Shown here: in pieces, positions 1-6,657 of the stretch
Layout: each line of letters opens with the position of its first letter
How positions within the stretch are numbered: the first letter of the stretch is position 1
Translations under genes and position numbers: made by a program
The notes under the pieces: model-generated
Database searches by the model: none
Told to the model about the DNA's origin: nothing
What the model saw: the letters and a program-made list of their open reading frames with translations, nothing else
NCBI GenBank assembly: GCA_023417065.1
Contig: JAEZGH010000188.1
Span: 1 to 8,608, forward strand
Length of the DNA stretch: 8,608 nt
DNA from: Bacteroidota bacterium
GTDB lineage: Bacteria > Bacteroidota > Bacteroidia > Cytophagales > Cyclobacteriaceae
Direction of reading: 5' to 3'

Positions 1-216
1 CCGCCAGAAGATCCGCGTCATAAGAAAAAGGTTGTGGGCATGGACATCATCCGCAACATGAAGAAGCAAGGCGACTACTACGGTGGTGGAGATATCCTCG
101 ATCCGGGAGTCGGCAAAGTTTACAAGTGCAAGATGTGGCTTGAAGGTAAACACCTGAAAGTTCGGGGTTACTGGGGTGTATTCTATCGCACCCAAACCTG
201 GAAACGCCTTGAATAG
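1..216 (+). CDS. DUF2147 family protein, C-terminal part (5' end outside window)
   Basis: The reading frame is open from the first base and ends at TAG 214-216, so about 71 C-terminal residues are present and the start lies upstream. The tail shows the pattern typical of DUF2147: a Gly-rich turn followed by an aspartate-proline (GGGDILDPG), then GKVYKCKMWLE, then LKVRGYWG and RTQTWKRLE at the very end. DUF2147 proteins are small, usually secreted, predicted beta-barrel or lipocalin-like proteins of unknown biochemical role, common in Bacteroidota and Proteobacteria. A signal peptide would be in the missing N-terminus, so export cannot be checked here. The next gene starts 71 bp later on the same strand and I see no terminator between them. 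Family assignment is fairly sure; function is unknown. Confidence 0.8.
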   Translation, partial: PPEDPRHKKKVVGMDIIRNMKKQGDYYGGGDILDPGVGKVYKCKMWLEGKHLKVRGYWGVFYRTQTWKRLE

Positions 217-287
217 GAAAGAATAATCCTGCTGACAGTCATAAGAGAAAAAAAATCCACAGGAACAGGTTACAAAGTATTACGATC

Positions 288-851
288 ATGGTATACAGGT
301 TGAGTTCAGGCGCAAATGATAAAGAGCTTTTCGAACGCATCTGCAAGGGTGATGAAAAAGCGTTGGAGGTAATATACAAGAAGTATTACCGTATGATGAC
401 CAAGATGGTGATCACTAACAGCGGGACTGAAGAAGAGGCCCGTGATGTTTATCAGGAAGCACTGATCGTATTCTGGCAGAAGGCCGTTTCAGGAAACTTG
501 GTACTGACTTCAAAAATCAGCACCTATATCTACAGCATATGCCAGAACCTTTGGCGTAAGGAACTGGATCGGAAAAAACGGCTGTCGAATGAGGAGAAGG
601 ACGCTGCGATTACGGAAGACCTCGATGGCCCCGAACGCGAACGCATCATTCTTCAGTGTATTGAACAACTGGGTGATACATGCAAACAGGTTTTAATGTA
701 TTATTACTTTGAAGAAATGTCGATGCAGGATATTGCCGAAAAGCTTGGCTTTGCCAACACGGATACTGCGAAAACGAAAAAATATAAGTGCAAGAAAAAA
801 CTGGACGACCTGGTAAAAGCGCATTATTCTGAGCAGGATTTTTTAGATTAA
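288..851 (+). CDS. ECF-type RNA polymerase sigma factor (sigma-70 family)
   Basis: A 187-residue protein with only the two domains of an extracytoplasmic-function sigma factor. Residues about 25-98 look like region 2 (VIYKKYYRMM, then the acidic EEEARDVYQEALIVFWQKA core-binding helix and a basic -10-recognition helix ending NLWRKELDRKKR). Residues about 120-176 look like region 4, with a helix-turn-helix (MSMQDIAEKLGFANTDTAKT) and the KYKCKKKL tail seen in many Bacteroidota sigma factors. It would direct RNA polymerase to a specific promoter set, here unknown. ATG 288 is the first ATG in frame. The next gene begins 7 bp after its stop and encodes a membrane protein with an anti-sigma-like N-terminus, so activity is probably controlled by membrane sequestration. 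I see no recognisable promoter in the 71 bp upstream. Confidence 0.9.
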   Translation: MVYRLSSGANDKELFERICKGDEKALEVIYKKYYRMMTKMVITNSGTEEEARDVYQEALIVFWQKAVSGNLVLTSKISTYIYSICQNLWRKELDRKKRLSNEEKDAAITEDLDGPERERIILQCIEQLGDTCKQVLMYYYFEEMSMQDIAEKLGFANTDTAKTKKYKCKKKLDDLVKAHYSEQDFLD

Positions 852-858
852 GGGTTTT

Positions 859-1731
859 ATGGCTTCGGAAAGAGATCTGGAATTATTGGATGACTACATC
901 AGCAACCGCCTTACGGGGGCTGATAGAGCATACATTGAAAAGAAGCTCGAGCAGGATCCGGATCTCCGTGCTGAATACTCCCTTCAGCAACAAATTGCTG
1001 ACGGTCTTCGAAAAGCACGTACTGCACAGCTCAAAGCCATGCTCAACAGCGTGCCTGTCCCCTCTGCCGGCGGTGCCTCTGATGTGACGCGCGTTGTGAT
1101 CGTTTCCGTTATAGCCCTGTGTACGCTGCTTGTCGCGTTTTATCTCTGGCCTTCAGAAACAACACCTGTGCCGCAAAACAATCCGGTTACACAGGAAGAA
1201 TCTCCCGCGCAGGCAGATGTTCCGGCCGAGGAACTCCCGGAAACGCCTGCAGCTCAAGTGACGGAGACTCCCGCAGAAGAATCCAAACCGGCAACTGCAC
1301 CAACATCGGGTGCGGTTTCAGAAACATACCAGCCCGAGACATCCGACCAGAATACGTCGCGAATCGATCCGTTTGACCCCACGCCAGAACATGAATCAAC
1401 TGACCCGATTATCCCGGAAACAAGTGTTCCGTCAGTTGGTGAGGCGTCCATGAAAACACCTGAAATCATCGTCGAAACTGACAATACCAACAAGAAGTAC
1501 TCCTTCCATTATCAGATGAAGGACGACAAGCTGATTCTTTACGGATCGTTCGAAAAGAACGTATACGAAATCCTGGAATTCATCGCTGCTGAGAAACGAA
1601 CAGTATTTCTTTTCTACCGCGACAACTATTACCTGCTGGACTCCGACACCGAAAAGATCACGCCGCTGGTTCCGGTGCAAGACGCAGAGCTGCTCAGCAA
1701 ACTCAAGCGCCACCGCGCCACAACGCGCTAA
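859..1731 (+). CDS. single-pass membrane protein, probable anti-sigma factor partner
   Basis: A 290-residue protein in four parts. Residues 1-60 are charged and helical (ELLDDYISNRLTGADRAYIE, EQDPDLRAEY), matching the N-terminus of Bacteroidota anti-sigma-like proteins, which is cytoplasmic. Residues 76-97 are one hydrophobic membrane span. Residues 98-205 form a low-complexity linker rich in Pro, Thr, Glu, Ser and Ala. Residues about 211-290 form a compact, probably beta-rich domain with many aromatics (YSFHYQM, LFYRDNYYLLD). With N-in topology the linker and last domain face the periplasm. The start is 7 bp after the sigma gene stop, so the two are almost certainly co-transcribed. Inference: it holds the sigma factor until the outer domain senses something. 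It has no zinc-binding HxxxCxxC motif, so it is not a ZAS-type anti-sigma. The C-terminal domain is not one I can name. Confidence 0.7.
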   Translation: MASERDLELLDDYISNRLTGADRAYIEKKLEQDPDLRAEYSLQQQIADGLRKARTAQLKAMLNSVPVPSAGGASDVTRVVIVSVIALCTLLVAFYLWPSETTPVPQNNPVTQEESPAQADVPAEELPETPAAQVTETPAEESKPATAPTSGAVSETYQPETSDQNTSRIDPFDPTPEHESTDPIIPETSVPSVGEASMKTPEIIVETDNTNKKYSFHYQMKDDKLILYGSFEKNVYEILEFIAAEKRTVFLFYRDNYYLLDSDTEKITPLVPVQDAELLSKLKRHRATTR

Positions 1732-1788
1732 ACACCCCTTTTTTCAGCAACTAAGCTCCCTGTTTTTAGAAAATCTGACGGGTTTCCA

Positions 1789-1797
1789 TAACTTTGC
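1789..1797 (+). promoter_or_regulatory. Bacteroidota-type -7 box upstream of ftsX
   Basis: TAACTTTGC is an exact match to the Bacteroidota primary-sigma -7 consensus TAnnTTTG followed by a pyrimidine. Transcription would begin about 6-8 bases further on, near 1803-1805, which is essentially the ftsX ATG at 1806. The -33 region is only a T-rich stretch around 1762-1769 and is weak. A promoter here would separate the housekeeping operon from the sigma/anti-sigma pair upstream. Confidence 0.6.
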
Positions 1798-1805
1798 CGT
1801 TTAGC

Positions 1806-2684
1806 ATGGAACAACATACCCGGAAGAAGATATTGGGGGGCTACCCCGCCGTTGGTGTCGTGATCAGTACAACTCTCGCCCTGTTCGTTTTTGGGCTGTT
1901 CGGCAATCTCATGATCTATTCCAGGGAATTCAGCGCTATGGTCCGCGATAACCTTAACGTAAAAGTTTACCTTAAGAGCAGCCTCACCGAAACGCAGCGC
2001 ACACAGCTCGAACAAACGATCCGGGCGAAGGAATTCGTCGCTGCTTCCGAAGACGCGATTACCTTCATCAGCCGCGAAGAAGCAGAAAAAGATCTCGTTT
2101 CAAAGATCGGTGACTATAAGGAAGTGCTGGGTGAGAACCCCTTCAAAGACGTTTTCGTGGTCAAGATAAAGCCCGAAAAGCAGGACACGACAAGTCTGAA
2201 GGCAATTAGAAAGGAACTTGAAGGTATGACCGGAGTTCTTGAAGCCACATACGAGCAGCACCTTGTCGACTCCGTCAACCAGAACATCAAGAGTATCTCC
2301 ATTTATTTGCTGATCATTGCCGTGTTGCTGATCGCCACCACCTTCATGTTGGTGAACAACACCCTTAAGCTTGCCTTGTTTTCACAGCGCTTCCTGATCC
2401 GGAGCATGCAGCTTGTAGGTGCAAAACAACATTTTATCCTTAGTCCTTTTCTGGTGCGCGCGTTTGGCTATGGACTGCTGTCAGCCGGACTTGCGGCATT
2501 TTTTATCTGGAGTCTTTCCAACTATGCACAAAAACGCATTCCGGGTATTGCTGTACTCCACAACCCGGTCGACCTGCTGATCATGCTGGGCATCCTCGTC
2601 GGTGCCGGTATATTGGTTTCATGTCTGAGCACCTGGCTTGCGATTCGAAAATATTTAAGAATGTCGCTCGACGACCTTTATTAA
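1806..2684 (+). CDS. ftsX: cell division protein FtsX (permease-like subunit of FtsEX)
   Basis: A 292-residue protein with FtsX architecture: short cytoplasmic N-terminus, membrane span 1 (about 15-38), a large extracytoplasmic domain (about 40-160, beginning NLNVKVYLKSSLTETQ), then spans 2 (163-185), 3 (213-238) and 4 (255-280). The loop after span 2 carries the family stretch NNTLKLALFSQRFLIRSMQLVGA. FtsX pairs with the ATPase FtsE; the complex acts at the division site and relays ATP hydrolysis to cell-wall hydrolases outside the membrane rather than transporting a substrate. No ftsE is adjacent, which is common in Bacteroidota. I chose ATG 1806 over an in-frame TTG at 1794 because that TTG lies inside the -7 box. 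The DUF3098 gene follows after 9 bp. Confidence 0.93.
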   Translation: MEQHTRKKILGGYPAVGVVISTTLALFVFGLFGNLMIYSREFSAMVRDNLNVKVYLKSSLTETQRTQLEQTIRAKEFVAASEDAITFISREEAEKDLVSKIGDYKEVLGENPFKDVFVVKIKPEKQDTTSLKAIRKELEGMTGVLEATYEQHLVDSVNQNIKSISIYLLIIAVLLIATTFMLVNNTLKLALFSQRFLIRSMQLVGAKQHFILSPFLVRAFGYGLLSAGLAAFFIWSLSNYAQKRIPGIAVLHNPVDLLIMLGILVGAGILVSCLSTWLAIRKYLRMSLDDLY

Positions 2685-2693
2685 CACACAATC

Positions 2694-2906
2694 ATGGAAA
2701 ACAACCTGCCTTTTGGCCGCAAGAACTATCAATGGATGATCATCGGTATTGTAACCTTAATCATTGGTTTCATTCTGATGTCGCTTGACAGTGAACCTCA
2801 TGGTTTCGGGTTCCTGGGCCTCACGCTTGGCCCGATCGTAGTAATGGCCGGATTCATCATTGAAATCTATGCTATCCTCCACAAGCCTGACAACGGCCGC
2901 AGCTGA
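2694..2906 (+). CDS. DUF3098 family small membrane protein
   Basis: A 70-residue protein with two membrane spans (about 15-29 and 40-62) separated by a short loop (SLDSEPHGFGFLG). The opening LPFGRKNYQWMIIGIVTLIIG and the Gly-Pro in span 2 fit DUF3098, a Bacteroidota family that sits between ftsX and uppP in many genomes. Both termini are predicted cytoplasmic. It starts 9 bp after ftsX and ends 29 bp before uppP, so it is an operon member. No function is established. Its fixed place between a division protein and a lipid-carrier recycling enzyme suggests a role in envelope growth, but that is only association. Confidence 0.85.
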   Translation: MENNLPFGRKNYQWMIIGIVTLIIGFILMSLDSEPHGFGFLGLTLGPIVVMAGFIIEIYAILHKPDNGRS

Positions 2907-2935
2907 TCCGGAATTTGAAACCATAAGTTGCTGGC

Positions 2936-3754
2936 ATGTCTGTTCTTGAAGCTATTATACTGGCCATCATTGAAGGCCTCACCGAATTTCTCCCCGTATC
3001 GTCTACAGGGCATATGATCATCGGCTCATCGCTGATGGGCATCGCCGATGAGCCTTTCACCAAGATGTTCACAGTAGCCATTCAGTTAGGGGCGATATTC
3101 TCCGTCATTGTACTCTACTGGCAGCGCTTCTTCCCGGAAGAAAAGCCAATGAAGGATGTGATCATCTTCTATCTCAAACTCCTCGTGGCGTTTCTACCCG
3201 CTGCCGCTGCCGGACTTCTCTTCGGCGACGTGGTTGACGAGTTACTCGAAAACATTCAGGTTGTGGCGTGGGCGCTTATCGGCGGAGGAATTGTCTTCCT
3301 TTTTCTCGACGACTTTTTCAAACGCAATGAACACATCACCGACGATCAGGTAGTATCCTTTAAGTCGGCATTTCTGATCGGCTTCTTTCAGATCCTTGCG
3401 CTGGTGCCAGGCGTTTCGCGCTCGGCAGCGACCATCATCGGCGGTGTAACACAAGGGCTCACCCGACGCGCAGCCGCGGAGTTCTCTTTCTTTCTGGCTG
3501 TCCCCACTATGTTCGCCGCGACCACGTACAAGATGTTCACCTTCTACCGCGACGGGGGCACCTTTGGATCAAATGAGATTACCCTGCTCATCGTTGGCAA
3601 CGTCGTAGCTTTTGTAGTGGCCATCATTGCCATCAAATCATTTATAACATTTCTCACACGCCATGGCTTCAAATGGTTTGGCTACTACAGGATCGTTCTG
3701 GGTGCCACCATTCTGATTCTGTATTACCTGGGCGTTGAACTGGCCATCGTATAA
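2936..3754 (+). CDS. uppP: undecaprenyl-diphosphatase UppP (BacA family)
   Basis: A 272-residue multi-span membrane protein of the usual family length. It removes a phosphate from undecaprenyl pyrophosphate at the outer face of the inner membrane, recycling the lipid carrier for peptidoglycan and other surface glycans; higher dosage gives bacitracin tolerance. Both signature regions are intact: E13-x3-E17 followed by FLPVSSTGH (S23, H26), and PGVSRSAAT at 158-166 with R162, which together form the active site in the family. The long basic/acidic loop DDFFKRNEHITDDQ at 125-138 is the variable region between halves. ATG 2936 puts the first motif at the expected distance from the N-terminus. Its TAA overlaps the truB ATG by one base. 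Confidence 0.96.
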   Translation: MSVLEAIILAIIEGLTEFLPVSSTGHMIIGSSLMGIADEPFTKMFTVAIQLGAIFSVIVLYWQRFFPEEKPMKDVIIFYLKLLVAFLPAAAAGLLFGDVVDELLENIQVVAWALIGGGIVFLFLDDFFKRNEHITDDQVVSFKSAFLIGFFQILALVPGVSRSAATIIGGVTQGLTRRAAAEFSFFLAVPTMFAATTYKMFTFYRDGGTFGSNEITLLIVGNVVAFVVAIIAIKSFITFLTRHGFKWFGYYRIVLGATILILYYLGVELAIV

Positions 3755-4416
3755 TGGAAACTCCTACCCCGCCGGATGAAGGCCGCATTCTGCTGATCGA
3801 CAAACCCTATCGCTGGACTTCCTTCGATGTGGTGAACAAGCTCCGGTACGTTCTCAAAATCAAGAAGATCGGCCACGCCGGAACATTGGATCCGCTGGCA
3901 ACAGGGCTGCTTATTGTTTGTGTCGGAAAAATGACCAAACGCATCGATGAGTTCATGGGGCTTGAGAAAGAATATACAGGCACAATGGTCATCGGTCAGA
4001 CGACTCCTTCGCATGACCTGGAAACGGAAGTCTCCGCGCCGCAGGATATCAGTGCCATCACGCATGACATGATCGTTGAGGCTTCAAGGAACTTCGTTGG
4101 CGAAATCAGTCAGCTGCCGCCAATGCACTCGGCAATACGCGTCGGTGGAAAGCGCGCGTATGCCTTTGCGCGAAAAGGCAACGAGGTTGAACTCAAGCCA
4201 CGCACCGTCGAAGTACGCGAATTCGAAATTACCGACGTACGCCCTCCCGAAGTCGACTTCAGAATTGTCTGCTCCAAGGGAACCTACATCCGAAGTATCG
4301 CCCGCGATATGGGCACAACGCTGGGAGTAGGTGCATACCTGGCTGCGCTGCGGCGAACACGCATCGGTACGTTCTCCATCGACGACGCCCTGACGATAGA
4401 AAAAGTAATCCCGTAA
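3754..4416 (+). CDS. truB: tRNA pseudouridine(55) synthase TruB
   Basis: A 220-residue cytoplasmic enzyme that converts U55 of tRNA (T-loop) to pseudouridine. Visible motifs: GRILLIDKPYRWTSFDVV near the N-terminus, GHAGTLDPLATG at 40-51 with the catalytic aspartate D46, the KEYTG motif with Y74, and SKGTYIRSIARDMG at 174-187 with R180. The protein stops after the catalytic fold and lacks the C-terminal PUA domain of the roughly 314-residue E. coli enzyme; the short form is usual in Bacteroidota, so I do not read it as truncation. ATG 3754 shares its A with the uppP stop (TAATG), which suggests translational coupling. ribF follows after 37 bp, and truB-ribF linkage is widespread in bacteria. 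Confidence 0.96.
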   Translation: METPTPPDEGRILLIDKPYRWTSFDVVNKLRYVLKIKKIGHAGTLDPLATGLLIVCVGKMTKRIDEFMGLEKEYTGTMVIGQTTPSHDLETEVSAPQDISAITHDMIVEASRNFVGEISQLPPMHSAIRVGGKRAYAFARKGNEVELKPRTVEVREFEITDVRPPEVDFRIVCSKGTYIRSIARDMGTTLGVGAYLAALRRTRIGTFSIDDALTIEKVIP

Positions 4417-4419
4417 TTG

Positions 4420-4428
4420 TATCTTTCC
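4420..4428 (+). promoter_or_regulatory. possible internal -7 box upstream of ribF
   Basis: TATCTTTCC fits TAnnTTTG with one mismatch (C for G) and lies 25 bases before the ribF ATG, just after the truB stop. No clear -33 TTG is found at the expected distance, since that stretch lies in the A-rich end of truB. It could give ribF some transcription independent of the operon; a chance match is quite possible. Confidence 0.3.
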
Positions 4429-4453
4429 GCGCCGGATCACTCAACCTGAACGT

Positions 4454-5386
4454 ATGAAGATTTATCACGGACTGGAAGACTTCAACAAACTGGACTATGC
4501 GGTGGTTACCAGCGGCACATTTGACGGTGTCCACCTCGGACATCAGAAAATTCTCAACCGTCTGAAAGAAATCGCTGCCGCCAACAACGGGGAAACGGTT
4601 GTGATCACGTTTTGGCCTCACCCCCGACTGGTGCTGCATCCCGAAGAAGACAATCTGAAATTGCTCAATACGTTCGAAGAGAAAGCTGAACTGCTGAAGG
4701 AACACGGCGTTCACCACCTGATTCGCATTCCGTTCACCAAGGAATTCAGTCAGCTCTCCTCAGAAGCATTCATATCAACGATACTCGTCGACACCATTGG
4801 CACGCGCAAGCTCGTTATTGGCTACGACCATCACTTCGGCAAAAACCGCGAAGGCAGCTTTGAACAACTGAAAGCCAACGCGCCAAAATATGGCTTTGAG
4901 GTAGAAGAGATTCCGCGTCAGGATGTCGACAACCTTGCCGTAAGTTCGACACAAATCCGCAAGGCGCTGGAAGATGGAAATGTCCATACCGCCACGCTCC
5001 TTCTCGGCAAGGCGTATAGTCTCACCGGTCGCGTTGTGCCCGGTGACAAGCTGGGCCGCATGCTCGGTTTCCCAACGGCCAACATCGAAATCGACACGCG
5101 CTACAAGCTGGTACCCTGCGATGGCGTGTACGCCGTGAGGATTACCTATCAGCACGCCGAATTCAATGGCATGCTGTACATTGGCAACCGCCCTACGATC
5201 AATGGCACAAAGCGAAATATTGAAGTGAACATCTTCGATTTCAACAAAGACATCTACGGCGAGACGATTACCATCCGCTTCTGCAAGCTCCTCCGCGGCG
5301 ACATCCGCTTCCACGACCTCGAAGAACTGAAAAAGCAATTGGAAAAAGATAAAACGGCAGCGGTCGAAGCGCTGGATGATTTCTGA
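4454..5386 (+). CDS. ribF: bifunctional riboflavin kinase / FAD synthetase RibF
   Basis: A 310-residue two-domain enzyme. The N-terminal nucleotidyltransferase domain (about 14-175) adenylylates FMN to FAD and shows SGTFDGVHLGH at 20-30 (the HxGH-type site), FWPHPRLVL, the GYDHHFGKNREG segment at 123-134 and STQIRKAL at 165-172. The C-terminal kinase domain (about 183-305) phosphorylates riboflavin to FMN and shows GRMLGFPTAN at 201-210, GVYAV, IGNRPTING, and IEVNIFDF with E257 as the likely catalytic base. Both sites look intact, so the protein should make both cofactors. It is the last gene of the operon. Its TGA stop sits inside a short heptamer tandem repeat. The only other flavin link in the window is the flavodoxin-fold enzyme 1.9 kb downstream. 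Confidence 0.96.
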   Translation: MKIYHGLEDFNKLDYAVVTSGTFDGVHLGHQKILNRLKEIAAANNGETVVITFWPHPRLVLHPEEDNLKLLNTFEEKAELLKEHGVHHLIRIPFTKEFSQLSSEAFISTILVDTIGTRKLVIGYDHHFGKNREGSFEQLKANAPKYGFEVEEIPRQDVDNLAVSSTQIRKALEDGNVHTATLLLGKAYSLTGRVVPGDKLGRMLGFPTANIEIDTRYKLVPCDGVYAVRITYQHAEFNGMLYIGNRPTINGTKRNIEVNIFDFNKDIYGETITIRFCKLLRGDIRFHDLEELKKQLEKDKTAAVEALDDF

Positions 5387-5399
5387 TTTCTGGTTTCTG
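5379..5399 (+). repeat. three tandem 7-bp units overlapping the ribF stop
   Basis: ATTTCTG, ATTTCTG and GTTTCTG follow one another directly, and a fourth partial unit (ATT) starts at 5400. The ribF stop TGA uses the last two bases of unit 1 and the first base of unit 2. A change of one unit would shift the end of RibF by few or no residues because the stop lies in the first unit. No function is suggested. Confidence 0.75.
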
Positions 5400-5617
5400 A
5401 TTGGGTGCCAGGCTTCACCCCACCGGCACTCCGAATGAAGCACTCTGTAGAAAGTATGTTTCCTTCTCACTCTCAATCTCACACTGCCGTGTTCGAAGGC
5501 ACTCACGCTCAGTTACCGGTCATCGTCCCCCAGCCACCCCTGTCCCACAAGAGTGCACCAAATAAATAACTCCAAATCCGGCATTCCAGCTATCCATCCG
5601 AGCAGACCGGCATCATC

Positions 5618-6274
5618 TCAAACATCATTCAGATACCCGTACTGAACCAACTGCTCACGTCGCTGAATTTCAATTGTCCTTCCATTTGTCAGCAGGTAAA
5701 TTCTGTTCGCCACTTCGGTGACATGGCGATGCATGTGATCGGAGATGATGATACCCTTGGTTTTAATATTGGCGATATGCTGCTTCATGGTTTCAATATG
5801 AATCGGCATCAATCCTGTGAAAGGTTCATCGAGGAAACAAAACGTCGCCGGCGAATGAAGGATCAGCAGCGTTTCCAACATGCGCTGCCACCCTCCCGAA
5901 AGCTGGCCGGGTTTATACCTGGAGAATTCGCGGGCTTCAGGAAAAACGCTATAGATCAATTCGACATCGACCTTGAACAGGCTGAAGGCTTTGTGCAGTT
6001 CAACGTATGATGGAATAAGATTGCCCTGCGGCAGGTAAGCGATCTGTCTGGAAGCGAGGTAATCACCCTGCAGGGAAACCCCGTCAATGCGAACGGACTG
6101 ATGTCCGGGCTCCAATACACCAAAGACAGCCCTCATCAATGATGACTTGCCACATCCGTTTCGCCCCAGCAGACCAACGACTTCACCTTGCCGGCAGCGC
6201 ATATAAATCCCCGAGAGGATTCGCCGCTCACCAAAACTCAGTTCTACACTGTCAAACTCAAGGACACTGCTCAT
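5618..6274 (-). CDS. ABC transporter ATP-binding protein
   Basis: A 218-residue single nucleotide-binding domain. Walker A is GRNGCGKS at 37-44 (K43), the Q-loop is LPQGN with Q83, the signature is LSGGW at 125-129, Walker B is TFCFLDE at 144-150 with catalytic E150, and the switch histidine is H180 (ISDH). All residues needed for ATP hydrolysis are present. The fifth signature residue is Trp rather than the usual Gln, and the D-loop reads TGLMP instead of SALD. Its ATG overlaps the stop of the upstream 98-residue membrane protein (ATGA), so the two are translated together and very probably work as one complex. No full-size permease lies next to them. The substrate cannot be read from the sequence. 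It converges on ribF across a 231-bp gap. Confidence 0.9.
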   Translation of the reverse strand: MSSVLEFDSVELSFGERRILSGIYMRCRQGEVVGLLGRNGCGKSSLMRAVFGVLEPGHQSVRIDGVSLQGDYLASRQIAYLPQGNLIPSYVELHKAFSLFKVDVELIYSVFPEAREFSRYKPGQLSGGWQRMLETLLILHSPATFCFLDEPFTGLMPIHIETMKQHIANIKTKGIIISDHMHRHVTEVANRIYLLTNGRTIEIQRREQLVQYGYLNDV

Positions 6275-6567
6275 AAGAAGATTTTAATGGTCAGCCAGGA
6301 CAGCACACCCCATATAACCATATCAAGAATAAACGTGAGTGCAAAGAGTCGTATCCTGTTATAACCGAGGTTTGCGTAAAAGCAGAACTGGTCGGCACTG
6401 AAATAATTTACAAGCAACCCGAGGATGACGTTCGTGAATATTTTGGTCCAGAACATCGGCATGACGAAAAGCCACGATTCACTGGCAACGACCAAATAGC
6501 AACCAAAAAGGGTTATAGCGGAGGCCACAAAACGAAAGTTCCGATAGAAAGTCAGTACAACGTGCAT
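6271..6567 (-). CDS. small membrane protein paired with the ABC ATPase
   Basis: A 98-residue, strongly hydrophobic protein with three predicted membrane spans (about 11-28, 32-54 and 73-95). The basic N-terminus (YRNFRF) is probably cytoplasmic, which puts the polar loop at 55-72 (YFSADQFCFYANLGYNRIR) in the cytoplasm, where an ABC coupling helix would sit. It has no signal peptidase site and no named domain that I recognise. The stop overlaps the ATPase start by 4 bp, so the two form one transcription and translation unit with this gene first. Inference: it is the membrane half of a very small ABC system, perhaps acting as a homo-oligomer, since ABC permease subunits normally have five or more spans. 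A partner encoded elsewhere is also possible. ATG 6567 is the first ATG in frame. Confidence 0.75.
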   Translation of the reverse strand: MHVVLTFYRNFRFVASAITLFGCYLVVASESWLFVMPMFWTKIFTNVILGLLVNYFSADQFCFYANLGYNRIRLFALTFILDMVIWGVLSWLTIKIFL

Positions 6568-6657
6568 TGTTTGAACGAAACAAAAACCGCGCCCTGTTTA
6601 TCAACCATGATTTCCGCATCTGGTCCGCTACAAACTTTTTTTGTTACTTTATAACCG
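6568..6657. promoter_or_regulatory. divergent promoter region between the ABC pair and the Crp-type gene
   Basis: This 90-bp gap separates two outward-facing ATG codons, so it must hold promoters for both units unless they are read from further away. Toward the Crp-type gene there is TTTTTTTG at 6636-6643, a partial match to TAnnTTTG. Toward the ABC pair, the minus strand has AAAGTTTG in the same place (rightmost third of the gap) and a T-rich stretch near 6575-6587. None is a full consensus, so I do not assign exact start sites. Confidence 0.5.

Noticed and set aside
262..287. GGAAC at 262-266 resembling an ECF -35 element upstream of the sigma gene
   Set aside because: The matching -10 would fall right at the ATG and place the transcription start inside the coding region, so autoregulation from this site is not supported.
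4259..4717. 152-codon open frame on the minus strand across the truB-ribF junction
   Set aside because: It is antisense to two conserved genes, has no domain signal and no promoter or partner.
5403..5431. Hairpin GGGTGCC / GGCACTC (7 bp with one G-U pair, 15-base loop) after ribF
   Set aside because: No U-run follows on either strand and a competing GGGTG / CACCC pairing exists, so I do not call it a terminator.
4775..5506. Long open frame of 243 codons on the minus strand opposite ribF
   Set aside because: It lies almost wholly antisense to a gene with intact RibF motifs, and its translation shows no recognisable domain, only His/Val/Ala-rich antisense composition.
5456..5569. 37-codon open frame in the gap after ribF (MFPSHSQSHTAV...)
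   Set aside because: Composition is low-complexity (Ser, His, Pro), there is no promoter box or ribosome site, and no hydrophobic or known motif supports a small protein.
6643..6655. Inverted repeat GTTA-N5-TAAC just before the Crp-type gene
   Set aside because: Arms of 4 bp are expected by chance, and the sequence does not reproduce the 14-bp palindrome downstream of the gene.
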